From: an uncultured Lachnospiraceae bacterium
Lineage (GTDB): Bacteria; Bacillota; Clostridia; Lachnospirales; Lachnospiraceae
DNA length: 32,370 bases
NCBI GenBank assembly: GCA_902785055.1
Contig: CACZXG010000051.1
Span: 1 to 32,370 of the forward strand
Direction of reading: 5' to 3'
The notes beneath the pieces were generated by a model, which searched no databases, was not told the origin of the DNA, and saw only the letters and a program-made list of their open reading frames with translations. Below are positions 24,146 to 32,339 of the stretch, piece after piece; positions within the stretch are counted from its first letter, which is position 1; each line of letters opens with the position of its first letter. The translations under genes and the position numbers were made by a program.

Positions 24146-25024
24146 ATGACGCTTCTAAGTTATCAGATTTTTAAGACAGTCGCGGAAGCAGGCAGTTTTC
24201 ACAAGGCTGCGGACCTGATCGGCCTGACACCTTCCGCGATAAGCCACGCAGTCTCTTCCATGGAGAAGGAACTCGGCTTCTCTATTTTTACAAGAAAGAA
24301 AGCAGGAGTTACGTTGACAAGCTACGGCGAGCACCTGATGCCCTATGTCAACGCGGTCCTCAACAGCGAGGAGAGCCTGCAGCAGGCCGTGGCCGAGTTC
24401 AACGGTCTCAAGCAGGGCACAGTGAAAGTGGGCGTTTTTTCCAGTGTCTGCACGAGCTGGATGCCGGATATCATCAAATCATTCAGCGAGCTGTATCCCG
24501 CCATTGAGATTGAGGTATTTCAGGGGACTTACGACGACGTGAGCTATTGGATCCGCAACGGGATCGTGGATTTCGGATTTCTTTCCACATCCAGCGCCGG
24601 GGACCTGCACATAGAGCCCTTCTACAGAGACCCGCTCCTGTGCATCGTACCTAAGGACTTTGTAAAGGAGCTTCCCGGCGAGGAAATGACCATCTCCGAG
24701 ATGGCCAAACTTCGTTTCGTCGTTCAGCGCGAGTCCACAGACGCGGACATACAGAATTATATGAAGCAGAACCATCTGGACATCCAGACCAGGTACCACG
24801 TGGTGGACGATCTGGCTACCGTTGTAATGGTAGCCGCAGGATTCGGCATCTGCATCATGCCGGAACTGGTCATGAACGATATCCCCTACGACGTGCGGCA
24901 GTACCGGATGGAGCCCGACGCGGCGAGGATCATCGGCCTTGCGGCGCTCAATCCGCAGCTGATGGCGCCCGCGGTGCGCACTCTGTATGGACATATCCTG
25001 TCAAAATATACCAACCTGGACTGA
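24146..25024 (+). CDS. LysR family transcriptional regulator
   Basis: This 292-residue regulator has an N-terminal winged helix-turn-helix (residues 1-60: LLSYQIFKTVAEAGSFHKAADLIGLTPSAIS, split as AEAGSFHKAADLIGL and TPSAISHAVSSMEKELG) and a LysR substrate-binding domain (about 88-290). GGAGGTGAC lies close to the start. The gene begins 28 bases after porB, an unusual same-strand position, as LysR genes are often divergent from their targets. It probably belongs to the operon and may control it and the dyads around the operon promoter; this is inference. The effector is unknown. Confidence 0.95.
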   Translation: MTLLSYQIFKTVAEAGSFHKAADLIGLTPSAISHAVSSMEKELGFSIFTRKKAGVTLTSYGEHLMPYVNAVLNSEESLQQAVAEFNGLKQGTVKVGVFSSVCTSWMPDIIKSFSELYPAIEIEVFQGTYDDVSYWIRNGIVDFGFLSTSSAGDLHIEPFYRDPLLCIVPKDFVKELPGEEMTISEMAKLRFVVQRESTDADIQNYMKQNHLDIQTRYHVVDDLATVVMVAAGFGICIMPELVMNDIPYDVRQYRMEPDAARIIGLAALNPQLMAPAVRTLYGHILSKYTNLD

Positions 25025-25034
25025 TTCAAACACG

Positions 25035-25064
25035 AAAAAAGCCGCGCGGATCCGCGCGGCTTTT
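25035..25064. terminator. Intrinsic terminator after the LysR gene
   Basis: GCCGCGCGGATCCGCGCGGC (25041-25060) is a perfect palindrome flanked by six A and TTTTCTTTT. It ends the oxidoreductase-LysR transcript. Confidence 0.93.
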
Positions 25065-25096
25065 CTTTTGGCTGTACCGAAATGCCCCTTATATTA

Positions 25097-25102
25097 TATA
25101 AT
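25097..25102 (+). promoter_or_regulatory. -10 element upstream of the membrane/Hsp70-like module
   Basis: A perfect TATAAT lies 48 bases before ATG 25150. The best -35 match (TGTACC, 25073-25078, 18-base spacer) is poor. Confidence 0.4.
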
Positions 25103-25149
25103 ACAAGGTAAGCCTATATTTTGACACAGATGTCGCGGGGGGATCCGAT

Positions 25150-26052
25150 ATGGAAATGATGCAGTTTCTGGAAGCTGACAAAGAGCAGCTGATGAGCGGA
25201 CTGGCCGCAGCCGGGACACCGGAGCAGGCCGAACACGTGCTGGAAAAGGAATTTGACAGACTTCTTCTTCGCTATAATGAGGAATGCACGCTGGAAAGGG
25301 TCAGAGACGCGGCGAGATATATGCTGCAGGCCGCGAAAATGATGATCCCTATGCTGAGCGCCGCAGGGGAGACCAAAGTCTGGTCGAAGAGCGCCGGCGG
25401 CTCCGGCGACGAGGGAGGAACACAGATAACCTGGCAGGTCATCGCGTGCCTGGCAGGAGGAGCGCTGTTCCTTGCGGGCGCGATCCTTGGGCTTGCGGTG
25501 TCAGCCGGAAAAGGGCTGTCGATGTCGGCGCTTCTGGGCTCGATCCCGGCGGCGATCCTCGCAGGGATCCTTCTTTTCTGGGCAGGCAGGATGTCACTGA
25601 GCCGCAAGGCGTCAGGTAAGGCTTCCGGAGGGGATGAGTACCAGGTAGAGATCCGCGTGGATCCCGGCAGGATCTGGAGCAGCATGAGAGCGGTGATCCT
25701 GTCGGTGGACAAGAGCCTGAAAGAGGCCGAGGAAGCCGTCAATTACGAGAAGAGCCTTCTTCCTCCGTCCTCCGGAAACGGAGTCAGCCCCGAGGAGGCG
25801 GAACTGTTCTCTGTCATTTTAGAGAACGCGTACAGCCGCAGAGAAGAGGAGCCGGGCGACACAACGGCTCTGGAAACGATCTCCACAGTCCGCTATTACC
25901 TGCACCGCAAGCAGGTGGAGACAGTGGATTTCGGCGGAGGCAAGAGAGAGTGGTTTGAGCTGCTGCCCGGCAAGAGAGACGCGACGCTGCGCCCCGCTCT
26001 TGTGAGGGACGGAGTACTGATCCGAAAGGGACTTGCGGTTGCCGCAATGTGA
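25150..26052 (+). CDS. Two-TM protein of unknown function paired with an Hsp70-like ATPase
   Basis: I do not recognise this 300-residue protein. It has a predicted helical N-terminal region (residues 1-75), a Gly/Ser linker (82-91), two membrane segments (about 95-118 and 126-147) joined by a short turn, and a C-terminal soluble domain (about 160-300). The latter has a helical start (RIWSSMRAVILSVDKSLKEAEEAV, shown as VILSVDKSLKEAEEAV) and an ending rich in beta-like stretches (EWFELLPGKRD, RPALVRDGVLIRKG). Both ends should face the cytosol. A G-rich ribosome site lies upstream. It is 33 bases before the Hsp70-like gene, so they are likely cotranscribed and may interact; a membrane anchor or nucleotide-exchange partner is speculation. 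Confidence 0.75.
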   Translation: MEMMQFLEADKEQLMSGLAAAGTPEQAEHVLEKEFDRLLLRYNEECTLERVRDAARYMLQAAKMMIPMLSAAGETKVWSKSAGGSGDEGGTQITWQVIACLAGGALFLAGAILGLAVSAGKGLSMSALLGSIPAAILAGILLFWAGRMSLSRKASGKASGGDEYQVEIRVDPGRIWSSMRAVILSVDKSLKEAEEAVNYEKSLLPPSSGNGVSPEEAELFSVILENAYSRREEEPGDTTALETISTVRYYLHRKQVETVDFGGGKREWFELLPGKRDATLRPALVRDGVLIRKGLAVAAM

Positions 26053-26085
26053 CGCGGCAGTTACAGAAGGTGAAGGAGATACCAG

Positions 26086-27996
26086 ATGGACTGCTATTAT
26101 GGATTTGACCTTGGAGACGCCGAGAGCGCCGTCTCATGTCTTAATAAAAACGACGCGGGAGTTCCGCGCATCATCACTGTGGGGGAGACCGGAAGCTTTG
26201 TGACCGCCTATGCCAGACTCCGCAACGGAGCCCTGGTGATCGGCGAAGCAGCCTGCTACAATCCGGAGGCAATTGAGCGCAAGATCAGGTTTAAGAGCAG
26301 ATTCCTGCGGGACCCGAAAAGCCGCAGGGACGTTAAGTCCTTTGCAGCAGGAGTTCTGGGGGAACTGTACATGAGCGGAGACCTCATAAAGGGAGAGGAC
26401 TGCTGCTTCTATGTGGGCTGCCCGGCGGGCTGGGACAAAACGGCGAGAGAGCGCTACAGGGAACTGTTCGAGGAGGCAGGGTATCCGCCCGTGCGCATTA
26501 TCTCCGAGTCAAGGGCCGCCCTGGTGAGCGCCTGCCAGTCCAAGCACTTCCAGGTAGGGTACGATATTTTGTCCAAGCCGGTGCTGGTCGTGGATGTGGG
26601 ATCGTCGACGACGGATTTCGCATACATCATGGGAGGCAAGGAAGTGGATATGCAGACCGCCGGCGAGGTGGCGCTGGGAGGCGGCATCATGGACGAGGTG
26701 CTGCTGAGCTGCGCGCTGAACGCTTCCGTCAGAGGCGAGAGGATCCGGGAGATCTTCGAGCAGAGCCCGCCATGGAAGAGCTACTGTGAATTCGCGGCGA
26801 GAAAGCTCAAAGAGAAATATTTTGCCGACGAGGAGTACTGGAAAGACAACAAATGCATGCAGTCGGTCATCATCAGCTATGAAAAGCCGATCCGGCTTCA
26901 GCTCGTCATGGACGCCAAAACAGCGGACCATATCCTGTACGACGGGATCCCTCAGCTTGAGGGGCGCAGTTTCAGGGATGTATTCATGAACAGCCTGCAG
27001 CAGGTGAGGGAGAGGATCCAAGGAGACCTTCCGGAACTCTTATTCCTTACGGGCGGCGTCTCAAGGCTTCCGGCGATCAGGGACTGGTGCAGGGAGGCAT
27101 TCCCCGAAGCCGTGGTGATCACCGGATCGGAGCCGGAATTCTCGGTAAGCCGCGGCCTTGCCTGGAGCGGCAGGATCGACGAGGAGCTGCGCCAGTTCCG
27201 GGCTGAGATTCAGGATCTGGTGGGCTCGAGCACCGTGGAGCGGATTGTGGCGAATCATATCGACGAACTGTATCACAGCACTGTGGATATGCTCGTGAAA
27301 CCGATCCTTGAAAACGCGGCCATGCCCGTATTTGACAGATGGAGAGACGGCGAGATCGAGCGCCTCTCCGACATCAACTCGGAGATGGAGAAGGAGATCG
27401 AGAAATACCTTCACACCGAAGAAGTGCAGGAAATGCTGATCAAGCCCATCACGCAGTGGCTCAAACCTGTTTCTTACGAGCTGGAAGAGATGACAATGCC
27501 GATCTGCATCAGACACGGAGTGCCCTACAGAGCGCTGAGCCTGAGCTCCTTCCTCTCCATTTCAGACCTGGAGATCAAGGTGGACGCCAAGGATGTCTTT
27601 GCGGTTGAAGAGCTCACCTGGATGATCGACACCATTATTTCCATTCTGATCGGCCTTCTCTGCGGCGGAAGCGGCGTCGCGCTGATCTCAGGAGGAATTT
27701 CCGGCGTCATAGCGGGCGCCATGATCTCGCTCATGGTCCTGGCTCTGGGCAAGGACAAGATGGAGGAAGTCGTGATGAACATGGTGATCCCCCGTCCTAT
27801 CAGAAAGCTTGTGCCCAGGGGCTACTTTATGTCCCGGATCGAGAAGATCAGCGATGAGGTCAAGAATTCCTTCTATGAGACGCTGGAAAAGGAAAAGAAT
27901 CTGGAAATCACCGAGCGCCTCGTGAATGAGATCTCGGAGCAGATCGAGCAGTGCCTCACCAAGATGGCCGAAGTCGTGGAGATCCCTCTCGGCTGA
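26086..27996 (+). CDS. Hsp70/actin-like ATPase with C-terminal membrane hairpin
   Basis: This 636-residue protein has an N-terminal actin/Hsp70-type ATPase domain (about residues 1-370): phosphate-1 YGFDLGD (5-11), phosphate-2 VDVGSSTTDFAY (169-180) and adenosine motif TGGVSRLPAIRDW (322-334). A long helical region follows (about 375-500), not resembling the DnaK substrate-binding beta-sandwich. Next come a Gly-rich hydrophobic hairpin (about 515-556, with CGGSGVALISGGISG) and a charged helical tail. Thus the usual peptide-binding lid domain is replaced by a membrane-associated region. GAAGGTGAAGGAG lies upstream. The gene sits between the two-TM protein gene and a D,D-carboxypeptidase gene, 14 bases before the latter, hinting at an envelope role. 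Confidence 0.85.
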   Translation: MDCYYGFDLGDAESAVSCLNKNDAGVPRIITVGETGSFVTAYARLRNGALVIGEAACYNPEAIERKIRFKSRFLRDPKSRRDVKSFAAGVLGELYMSGDLIKGEDCCFYVGCPAGWDKTARERYRELFEEAGYPPVRIISESRAALVSACQSKHFQVGYDILSKPVLVVDVGSSTTDFAYIMGGKEVDMQTAGEVALGGGIMDEVLLSCALNASVRGERIREIFEQSPPWKSYCEFAARKLKEKYFADEEYWKDNKCMQSVIISYEKPIRLQLVMDAKTADHILYDGIPQLEGRSFRDVFMNSLQQVRERIQGDLPELLFLTGGVSRLPAIRDWCREAFPEAVVITGSEPEFSVSRGLAWSGRIDEELRQFRAEIQDLVGSSTVERIVANHIDELYHSTVDMLVKPILENAAMPVFDRWRDGEIERLSDINSEMEKEIEKYLHTEEVQEMLIKPITQWLKPVSYELEEMTMPICIRHGVPYRALSLSSFLSISDLEIKVDAKDVFAVEELTWMIDTIISILIGLLCGGSGVALISGGISGVIAGAMISLMVLALGKDKMEEVVMNMVIPRPIRKLVPRGYFMSRIEKISDEVKNSFYETLEKEKNLEITERLVNEISEQIEQCLTKMAEVVEIPLG

Positions 27997-28010
27997 TAAG
28001 GAAATGATAA

Positions 28011-28769
28011 ATGGAATATTTTGACAAAAGGGCAGTGTCTGCCGCAGGGATTATTGCTGCTGCCTGTCTGATCATGGGGATCAGTGGAACTGCCGCTGCA
28101 AAAGGAAAAGTCAGGAATTCCCCCTGCGAGATACTGATACAAACCGGCGGGGAGCTCGCGCAGGCTGTATCGGAATTGGAAGCCGAAGTGGCGGAGGACG
28201 CCTCAGATCCTTACAGGGACAGGCCGGACATCGACACAGATGACTGGATGTTCATTTTGGCGAATCCCTGGAATGACATCGGCGATTATACGCCTGAACT
28301 GGAGTATCTGGAGGGACAGCAGTTCGACGCCCGGATTATCGGGCCTATGGAAGATATGGTGGAAGCAGCGAGAGCGGAGGGACTCAGCGTCCTGCTCTCC
28401 TCGGGCTACCGCAGTTACGCGACGCAGACCTGGCTCTTTAACAGGAAAGCCGATGAATACGGAGAGCCGATAGCGGCGACGATCGTCGCAAGGCCCGGGA
28501 CCAGCGAGCACCAGACCGGACTGTGCTGTGACATCACGGACCACTATTACGAGATGAAGGACGCGAGCCTCGAGAATACGCAGATGTATCAGTGGATGAG
28601 CCGGCACTGCGATGAATACGGCTTCATCGTGCGCTTTCCCAAAGGGAAAGAGGATATCACCGGGATCATCTACGAGCCGTGGCACTTCCGATACGTCGGA
28701 AAGGAAGCCGCAGCCTACATCATGGAGCATGATCTGACTCTGGAAGAATTTCTGGAGCTCTATCAATAA
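28011..28769 (+). CDS. M15 family D-alanyl-D-alanine carboxypeptidase (VanY/DacY-like)
   Basis: The 252-residue exported zinc peptidase trims the terminal D-Ala of peptidoglycan stems. An N-terminal hydrophobic segment (residues 9-30) acts as signal peptide or anchor. The catalytic part has SSGYRSYATQTWLFN, the zinc motif SEHQTGLCCDI (His167 and Asp174) and EPWHFRYVG with Glu222 as likely base and zinc ligand His225. It should act outside the membrane. AAGGAAA precedes the start, 14 bases after the Hsp70-like gene, so it is probably the third gene of that operon. The downstream ThrH-like gene is 25 bases away. Substrate stereochemistry is inferred from the family. Confidence 0.92.
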   Translation: MEYFDKRAVSAAGIIAAACLIMGISGTAAAKGKVRNSPCEILIQTGGELAQAVSELEAEVAEDASDPYRDRPDIDTDDWMFILANPWNDIGDYTPELEYLEGQQFDARIIGPMEDMVEAARAEGLSVLLSSGYRSYATQTWLFNRKADEYGEPIAATIVARPGTSEHQTGLCCDITDHYYEMKDASLENTQMYQWMSRHCDEYGFIVRFPKGKEDITGIIYEPWHFRYVGKEAAAYIMEHDLTLEEFLELYQ

Positions 28770-28794
28770 TACTAATTTAGAAAGGAAGAAGCCG

Positions 28795-29403
28795 ATGTAT
28801 ATTACCTGTCTTGATATGGAAGGAGTACTGGTACCTGAGATCTGGATCGCATTCTCGGAGGTGAGCGGGATCCCGGAACTGAGGAGGACAACAAGAGACG
28901 AGCCTGACTATGACAAACTCATGAAATGGAGGATCGGCATCCTCAAAGAGCACGGCCTCGGCCTCAAAGAGATCCAGGACGTCATTGCCAAAATAGAGCC
29001 CCTCCCCGGCGCGCGTGAATTCCTCGACGAACTCAGATCCTTCACTCAGGTGATCATCATCAGCGACACCTTTACGGAATTCGCGATGCCCCTCATGGAG
29101 AAACTCGGCTGGCCTACGCTGTTTTGCAACTCTCTGGAAGTGGCACCTTCCGGCGAGATCACCGGCTACAAGATGCGTATCCAGAAATCCAAGCTCAGCA
29201 CCGTAAAGGCGCTCCAGTCCATCGGCTTCGACACCATCGCCAGCGGCGACAGCTATAACGATCTCGATATGATCCTGGCCAGTAAAGCAGGCTTTTTGTT
29301 CAGAACTACCGAAAAGATCAAGCAGGATTACCCGCAGCTGCCGGCCTTCGAGGAGTTTGACGAGCTTATGGCGGCGATCAAAAAAGAGATGGGAGTAATC
29401 TGA
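28795..29403 (+). CDS. thrH: ThrH-like phosphoserine phosphatase / homoserine kinase-like HAD protein
   Basis: This 202-residue HAD protein closely follows the ThrH pattern: LDMEGVLVPEIWIAFSEVSG at the N-terminus with Asp7 as nucleophile and Glu9 in place of the usual second Asp (the ThrH hallmark DxEGVL), TTRDEPDYDKLMKWRIGIL, motif II IIISDTFTEF, and motif III/IV ASGDSYNDLDMI. ThrH from Pseudomonas dephosphorylates phosphoserine and can transfer the phosphate to homoserine. AAAGGAAG lies six bases upstream. Same-strand spacing allows read-through from the carboxypeptidase gene, but a functional link is not evident. The call is strong; the in vivo substrate is inferred. Confidence 0.9.
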   Translation: MYITCLDMEGVLVPEIWIAFSEVSGIPELRRTTRDEPDYDKLMKWRIGILKEHGLGLKEIQDVIAKIEPLPGAREFLDELRSFTQVIIISDTFTEFAMPLMEKLGWPTLFCNSLEVAPSGEITGYKMRIQKSKLSTVKALQSIGFDTIASGDSYNDLDMILASKAGFLFRTTEKIKQDYPQLPAFEEFDELMAAIKKEMGVI

Positions 29404-29452
29404 GATATAGTAGAATATGAAAGCAGATAATTAATTCGAAGAGGACTACTAA

Positions 29453-29929
29453 ATGTTTATTATTTTTTTTGATATTGCACCTGCATTCTTTGCTGTGTTG
29501 CTTCTAGCCATTGTTATAGTAAATGGAGCTTCTTCTGTAATCCTACACACAATTGGATTTTTGTGTATTGTTTTGGCATTGAGGAGCATTTTTGTAAATA
29601 TAAAGAGAATTAATAATTCCGGAAGTGCATTAAGACTAATTAATATTTTAATCGATATTGTCAGAGTCTATATGTTTTATCGGTTATTCTATACGTATTC
29701 ATTTAATGTTCATAATTCAGTTGGCTTTGCTTTTATTTCATCCTTAATTGATTTGGTTATTGTTGCGATAATCGGTGGAGGCGTTTTTTTTAGTTCCGAA
29801 GTCGTCTCGGTTTTAGTGAATCCTGATAATGGAGAGAATCACCAGAATTTAAAAGAGTATACTAAACTCAATCTGTTTTGTTCGCTTGTTTTTTGCTTGA
29901 TTACAATGCTCTTATTATTCTTTCAGTAA
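29453..29929 (+). CDS. AT-rich small polytopic membrane protein
   Basis: I do not recognise this 158-residue protein. It has about four or five hydrophobic segments (about residues 5-25, 29-47, 60-80, 92-116 and 138-157), short polar loops and the only long soluble stretch between 120 and 137. AGAGGA lies ten bases upstream of the start. The gene uses many A/T-ending codons and is distinctly more AT-rich than the genes on its left, matching the decayed transposon to its right. It was therefore probably acquired horizontally. No partner or signature motif suggests a function. Confidence 0.6.
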   Translation: MFIIFFDIAPAFFAVLLLAIVIVNGASSVILHTIGFLCIVLALRSIFVNIKRINNSGSALRLINILIDIVRVYMFYRLFYTYSFNVHNSVGFAFISSLIDLVIVAIIGGGVFFSSEVVSVLVNPDNGENHQNLKEYTKLNLFCSLVFCLITMLLLFFQ

Positions 29930-30171
29930 GTATGTCTTATATCCAAGGATTCCAAATAGAGAGGTGTTGAGAAAAAGAGATCAAGAATATATAACTTGTT
30001 ATATGGGATAGAAATAATACGCTGCTCTTCCGTTTCATACGAAAAGCTTGAGATTAAGTCTTAGTGATAGGATTTTAAAAGCATTTACTTTAGTTATGAA
30101 TAGAATAGAACTATTGAAATAAACCCAACATAGTGGTTTCGGTGAAATAACAACGGAGTATATCATCTGCT
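29930..30171. other. AT-rich intergenic stretch next to IS remnant
   Basis: No gene is seen. AAACC-(caacatagt)-GGTTT at about 30121-30139 forms a small stem just downstream of the transposase remnant and resembles ISL3-type element ends (inference); no matching partner end was found. Confidence 0.35.
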
Positions 30172-31137
30172 TTAGGTTTGGAGGAGAGAATAACGGAACC
30201 TCAACAGGAGATTTGCAAATCTAGCAAAAATCACATATCCTGTTTTGATGTAGAAATTGATCAGGTCTTCGATCTTTTCCATGGCTCTCAGAGGATGCCA
30301 GGCTTCTGGAATTGAACTGGATATATCGTTCTTTTCAGTCACGCAGATCCCAAAGCCACGGGATATCTGAAACAAGGAAGATTCATAATCATAAGTATTC
30401 ATGAGACGGTGGAAATGCGGATCTATTCTGAAAGCAGAATGATAGGTGAGGTTGTTTTTGCTTAAAAGGATGAGCCAGCGGTATTTCTGGAGGAGATAGG
30501 GCTCATCTGACCGGGAAAGAGACACAGGATACCCAAGCTGTGCGGTTCGTTTTTCTTCAGCCTCACGGATCTTCTGACGATATTTCCTTATAAAAGACCG
30601 TATATAATTATCAATAGCGTGTATGACCTATTGGACAACATGAAAAGAATCTACTACTGAGATAGCGTTAGGGAAGTGTTTTTCGACATATGTCAGATAA
30701 GGGTTATACATATCAGAAATCAGGTACTTAACGGTAGTGCGTTCTTCGGGTGGGACTGAAGCAAAGTAGGGTTCGATAACATTCGTACGCCGGCTTCTAA
30801 GAAGATCGATGGGGGCACCGGAATAGAAAACTTGGATAACCAGACGGTTCTTGCTGATGAAATGGAATTCCTCATTAGTCTCATAACTGCAGCTGGAATT
30901 AATATATCTTGCGGCGTTGCTTTAGTAGAAGAATCAGTTCATAACCGTCCTAAAGGATGAGATGTGAGCCGCTGCGCTTCTTGATCCCGCATGAATGCAT
31001 TCGGAAACCGCTTTGTGGGTAAAAGTGAATGGCTGGAGGCGTCTCTAGAGTGAGAGTTTTTCGGAGCCCTTGAATTGAATATCAGATACGATAATATCCG
31101 AATCTTCTAAAGCAAAGAGTTCTGTGATACGATTCAG
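30172..31137 (-). pseudogene. Decayed ISL3-family transposase
   Basis: A single minus-strand frame reads as an ISL3-type transposase broken by four stop codons (at about 31045-31047, 30934-30936, 30922-30924 and 30628-30630). Recognisable parts, N- to C-terminal, are LNRITELFALEDSDIIV with an AAAGGAG ribosome site just before it but no ATG, a degenerate zinc-finger region (SSCSYETNEEFHF), the DDE-domain segments VKYLISDMYNPYLTYVEKHF and SVVDSFHVV, and a C-terminus with IPEAWHPLRAMEKIEDLINF. The total is some 320 codons, about a quarter shorter than usual, so an internal deletion is likely. The last 117 codons are open but surely not functional alone. Confidence 0.82.
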
Positions 31138-31521
31138 ATGTACTCCTTTTTTGATTGTTGTTGGCAAACATATTTTACAGGAAGAAGTACAGGAAGGGCA
31201 GATACATGGCTTTCATTTTATTGAGATAGAAGAGGTCTGACTCAAAAGTCTGCCCCTGTCGATAGACCTTAAAATCAGACCCTAACAATGATAGTCCCTA
31301 AAGAACTTTGAACACCCAGTTTTTATTCATCAATTTATGGCAGAGGGAATTATATGCTTTCTGCTTGTATTTTATACGCTAAATCAGAATAAATATTCAG
31401 ACTCTAACGTAATATCAAATGCCAGAAATGCGGAAACAACATTGTGGGTTAGCTGATGAAATCGTTTACGCTATATATTTTTCAGTACAATCCGGAAGCG
31501 AACATTAATTATATTGTGAAT
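31138..31521. other. AT-rich gene-free stretch, probable element debris
   Basis: No intact gene is seen. GGTCTGA (31234-31240) and TCAGACC (31275-31281) form an inverted repeat. At 31414-31452 a plus-strand fragment reads IKCQKCGNNIVG then stop, like the start of a zinc-ribbon protein whose ATG has become ATC. Both fit a graveyard of former inserted DNA. Confidence 0.4.
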
Positions 31522-31550
31522 TTGACCAAAAATATAATATAGTTTATAAA
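31522..31550 (+). promoter_or_regulatory. Promoter of the glpP operon
   Basis: TTGACC (31522-31527) and TATAAA (31545-31550) are separated by 17 bases, each one mismatch from consensus. The expected transcript starts near 31557, about 70 bases before the leader ORF. Confidence 0.7.
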
Positions 31551-31627
31551 TCTATATTGCATATTAACCAATAAGGTGGTAATATATACATAAGTTAAAT
31601 AATGGTTTTGCCTAGAGAGGAGAGAAT

Positions 31628-31696
31628 ATGGCAGTGATGAGGATTATTGGGGATCCTGTTGCTATTGTCGTGTTTTCTTTTTTTTATGCAAAATGA
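31628..31696 (+). CDS. 22-residue leader ORF coupled to glpP
   Basis: ATG 31628 is preceded by AGGAG at a 5-base spacing inside AGAGAGGAGAG, the best ribosome site in this region. The product, MAVMRIIGDPVAIVVFSFFYAK, is split here as MAVMRIIGDP and VAIVVFSFFYAK, a short hydrophobic peptide. Its stop codon overlaps an in-frame ATG of glpP (ATGA at 31693-31696). This arrangement fits a leader peptide or translational-coupling device. A fossil of a larger gene is the alternative. It includes a TTTTCTTTTTTTTA run that could pause or slip polymerase. No homolog can be claimed. Confidence 0.45.
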   Translation: MAVMRIIGDPVAIVVFSFFYAK

Positions 31697-31699
31697 GGA
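31695..31699 (+). promoter_or_regulatory. RBS supporting glpP start at 31705
   Basis: GAGGA lies five bases before ATG 31705. The alternative ATG at 31693 has no ribosome site of its own and would rely on coupling to the leader ORF. Confidence 0.6.
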
Positions 31700-31704
31700 A
31701 TTGT

Positions 31705-32283
31705 ATGGGTAGAGAATTTGTTGAAGTGATCGAAGCGGCGCCTATTGTGGCTGCTGTGAAGGATGACTCCGGACTGGAGATGTGTCTGAAATCTGATGTC
31801 GATGCTGTGTTTATATTATATGGGGATATATGCACCATCGCCGAAATCGTTTCAAAAGTTAAGGACGCCGGCAAGATCGCCATGGTTCACATGGATCTGA
31901 TCACGGGTCTTAGTCCCAAGGATATATCGACGGATTTTATCCGCAAGTATACCGGGGCGGACGGCATCATCACTACGAAGGGGAATCTGATCACACATGC
32001 TAAGGAGATCGGTCTGGCGACAGTGCTGCGGTATTTTGTACTGGACAGCATGGCTCTCATCAATATCGAGAGGCAGTCGCGCCAGAACCGGGAAACTCAG
32101 CCCGATATGATCGAGATCCTGCCCGGCATCATCGTTCCGAAGATGATCAGGAAGATCTGCTCGATGAGCAGGGTGCCTGTGATCTGCGGAGGACTGATCC
32201 AGGAGAAGGAGGACGTCATGAATGCGCTGGCAAGCGGTGCGACAGCGATCTCAACAACAAGCTCTGACGTATGGTTCATGTAA
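31705..32283 (+). CDS. glpP: Glycerol-3-phosphate-responsive antiterminator
   Basis: This 192-residue RNA-binding regulator of the GlpP family in Firmicutes binds glycerol-3-phosphate and allows read-through of leader terminators in front of glp genes. The TIM-barrel-like pattern is visible: PIVAAVKDDSGLE, VFILYGDICTIAEIV, IAMVHMDLITGLS, DGIITTKGNLITHAKEIGL, TVLRYFVLDSMAL, IEILPGIIVPKMI and VPVICGGLIQEKEDV, ending in GATAISTTSSDVWFM. The length is normal. Glycerol kinase follows 56 bases later, which confirms the context. ATG 31705 is preferred on its ribosome site. The AT-rich, peptide-encoding leader is more elaborate than a simple promoter. Confidence 0.93.
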   Translation: MGREFVEVIEAAPIVAAVKDDSGLEMCLKSDVDAVFILYGDICTIAEIVSKVKDAGKIAMVHMDLITGLSPKDISTDFIRKYTGADGIITTKGNLITHAKEIGLATVLRYFVLDSMALINIERQSRQNRETQPDMIEILPGIIVPKMIRKICSMSRVPVICGGLIQEKEDVMNALASGATAISTTSSDVWFM

Positions 32284-32291
32284 TGGGGACA

Positions 32292-32303
32292 CATGCCGGC
32301 ATG
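32292..32303. repeat. Palindrome in the glpP-glpK spacer
   Basis: CATGCCGGCATG is a perfect 12-base palindrome in the 56-base spacer. No T-run follows, so it is not an intrinsic terminator by itself. Confidence 0.5.
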
Positions 32304-32339
32304 CGGGGGCGTGACGGCAAAGTTAGAAGGAGGTATTTT

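Noticed and set aside
8-25116. Recurring TATTTTGAC strings upstream of several genes (near 8, 8743, 20032 and 25107)
   Set aside because: The string also occurs inside coding sequence as Tyr-Phe-Asp codons, distances to starts vary, and most lack a matching -10. Treated as chance or ordinary -35 elements.
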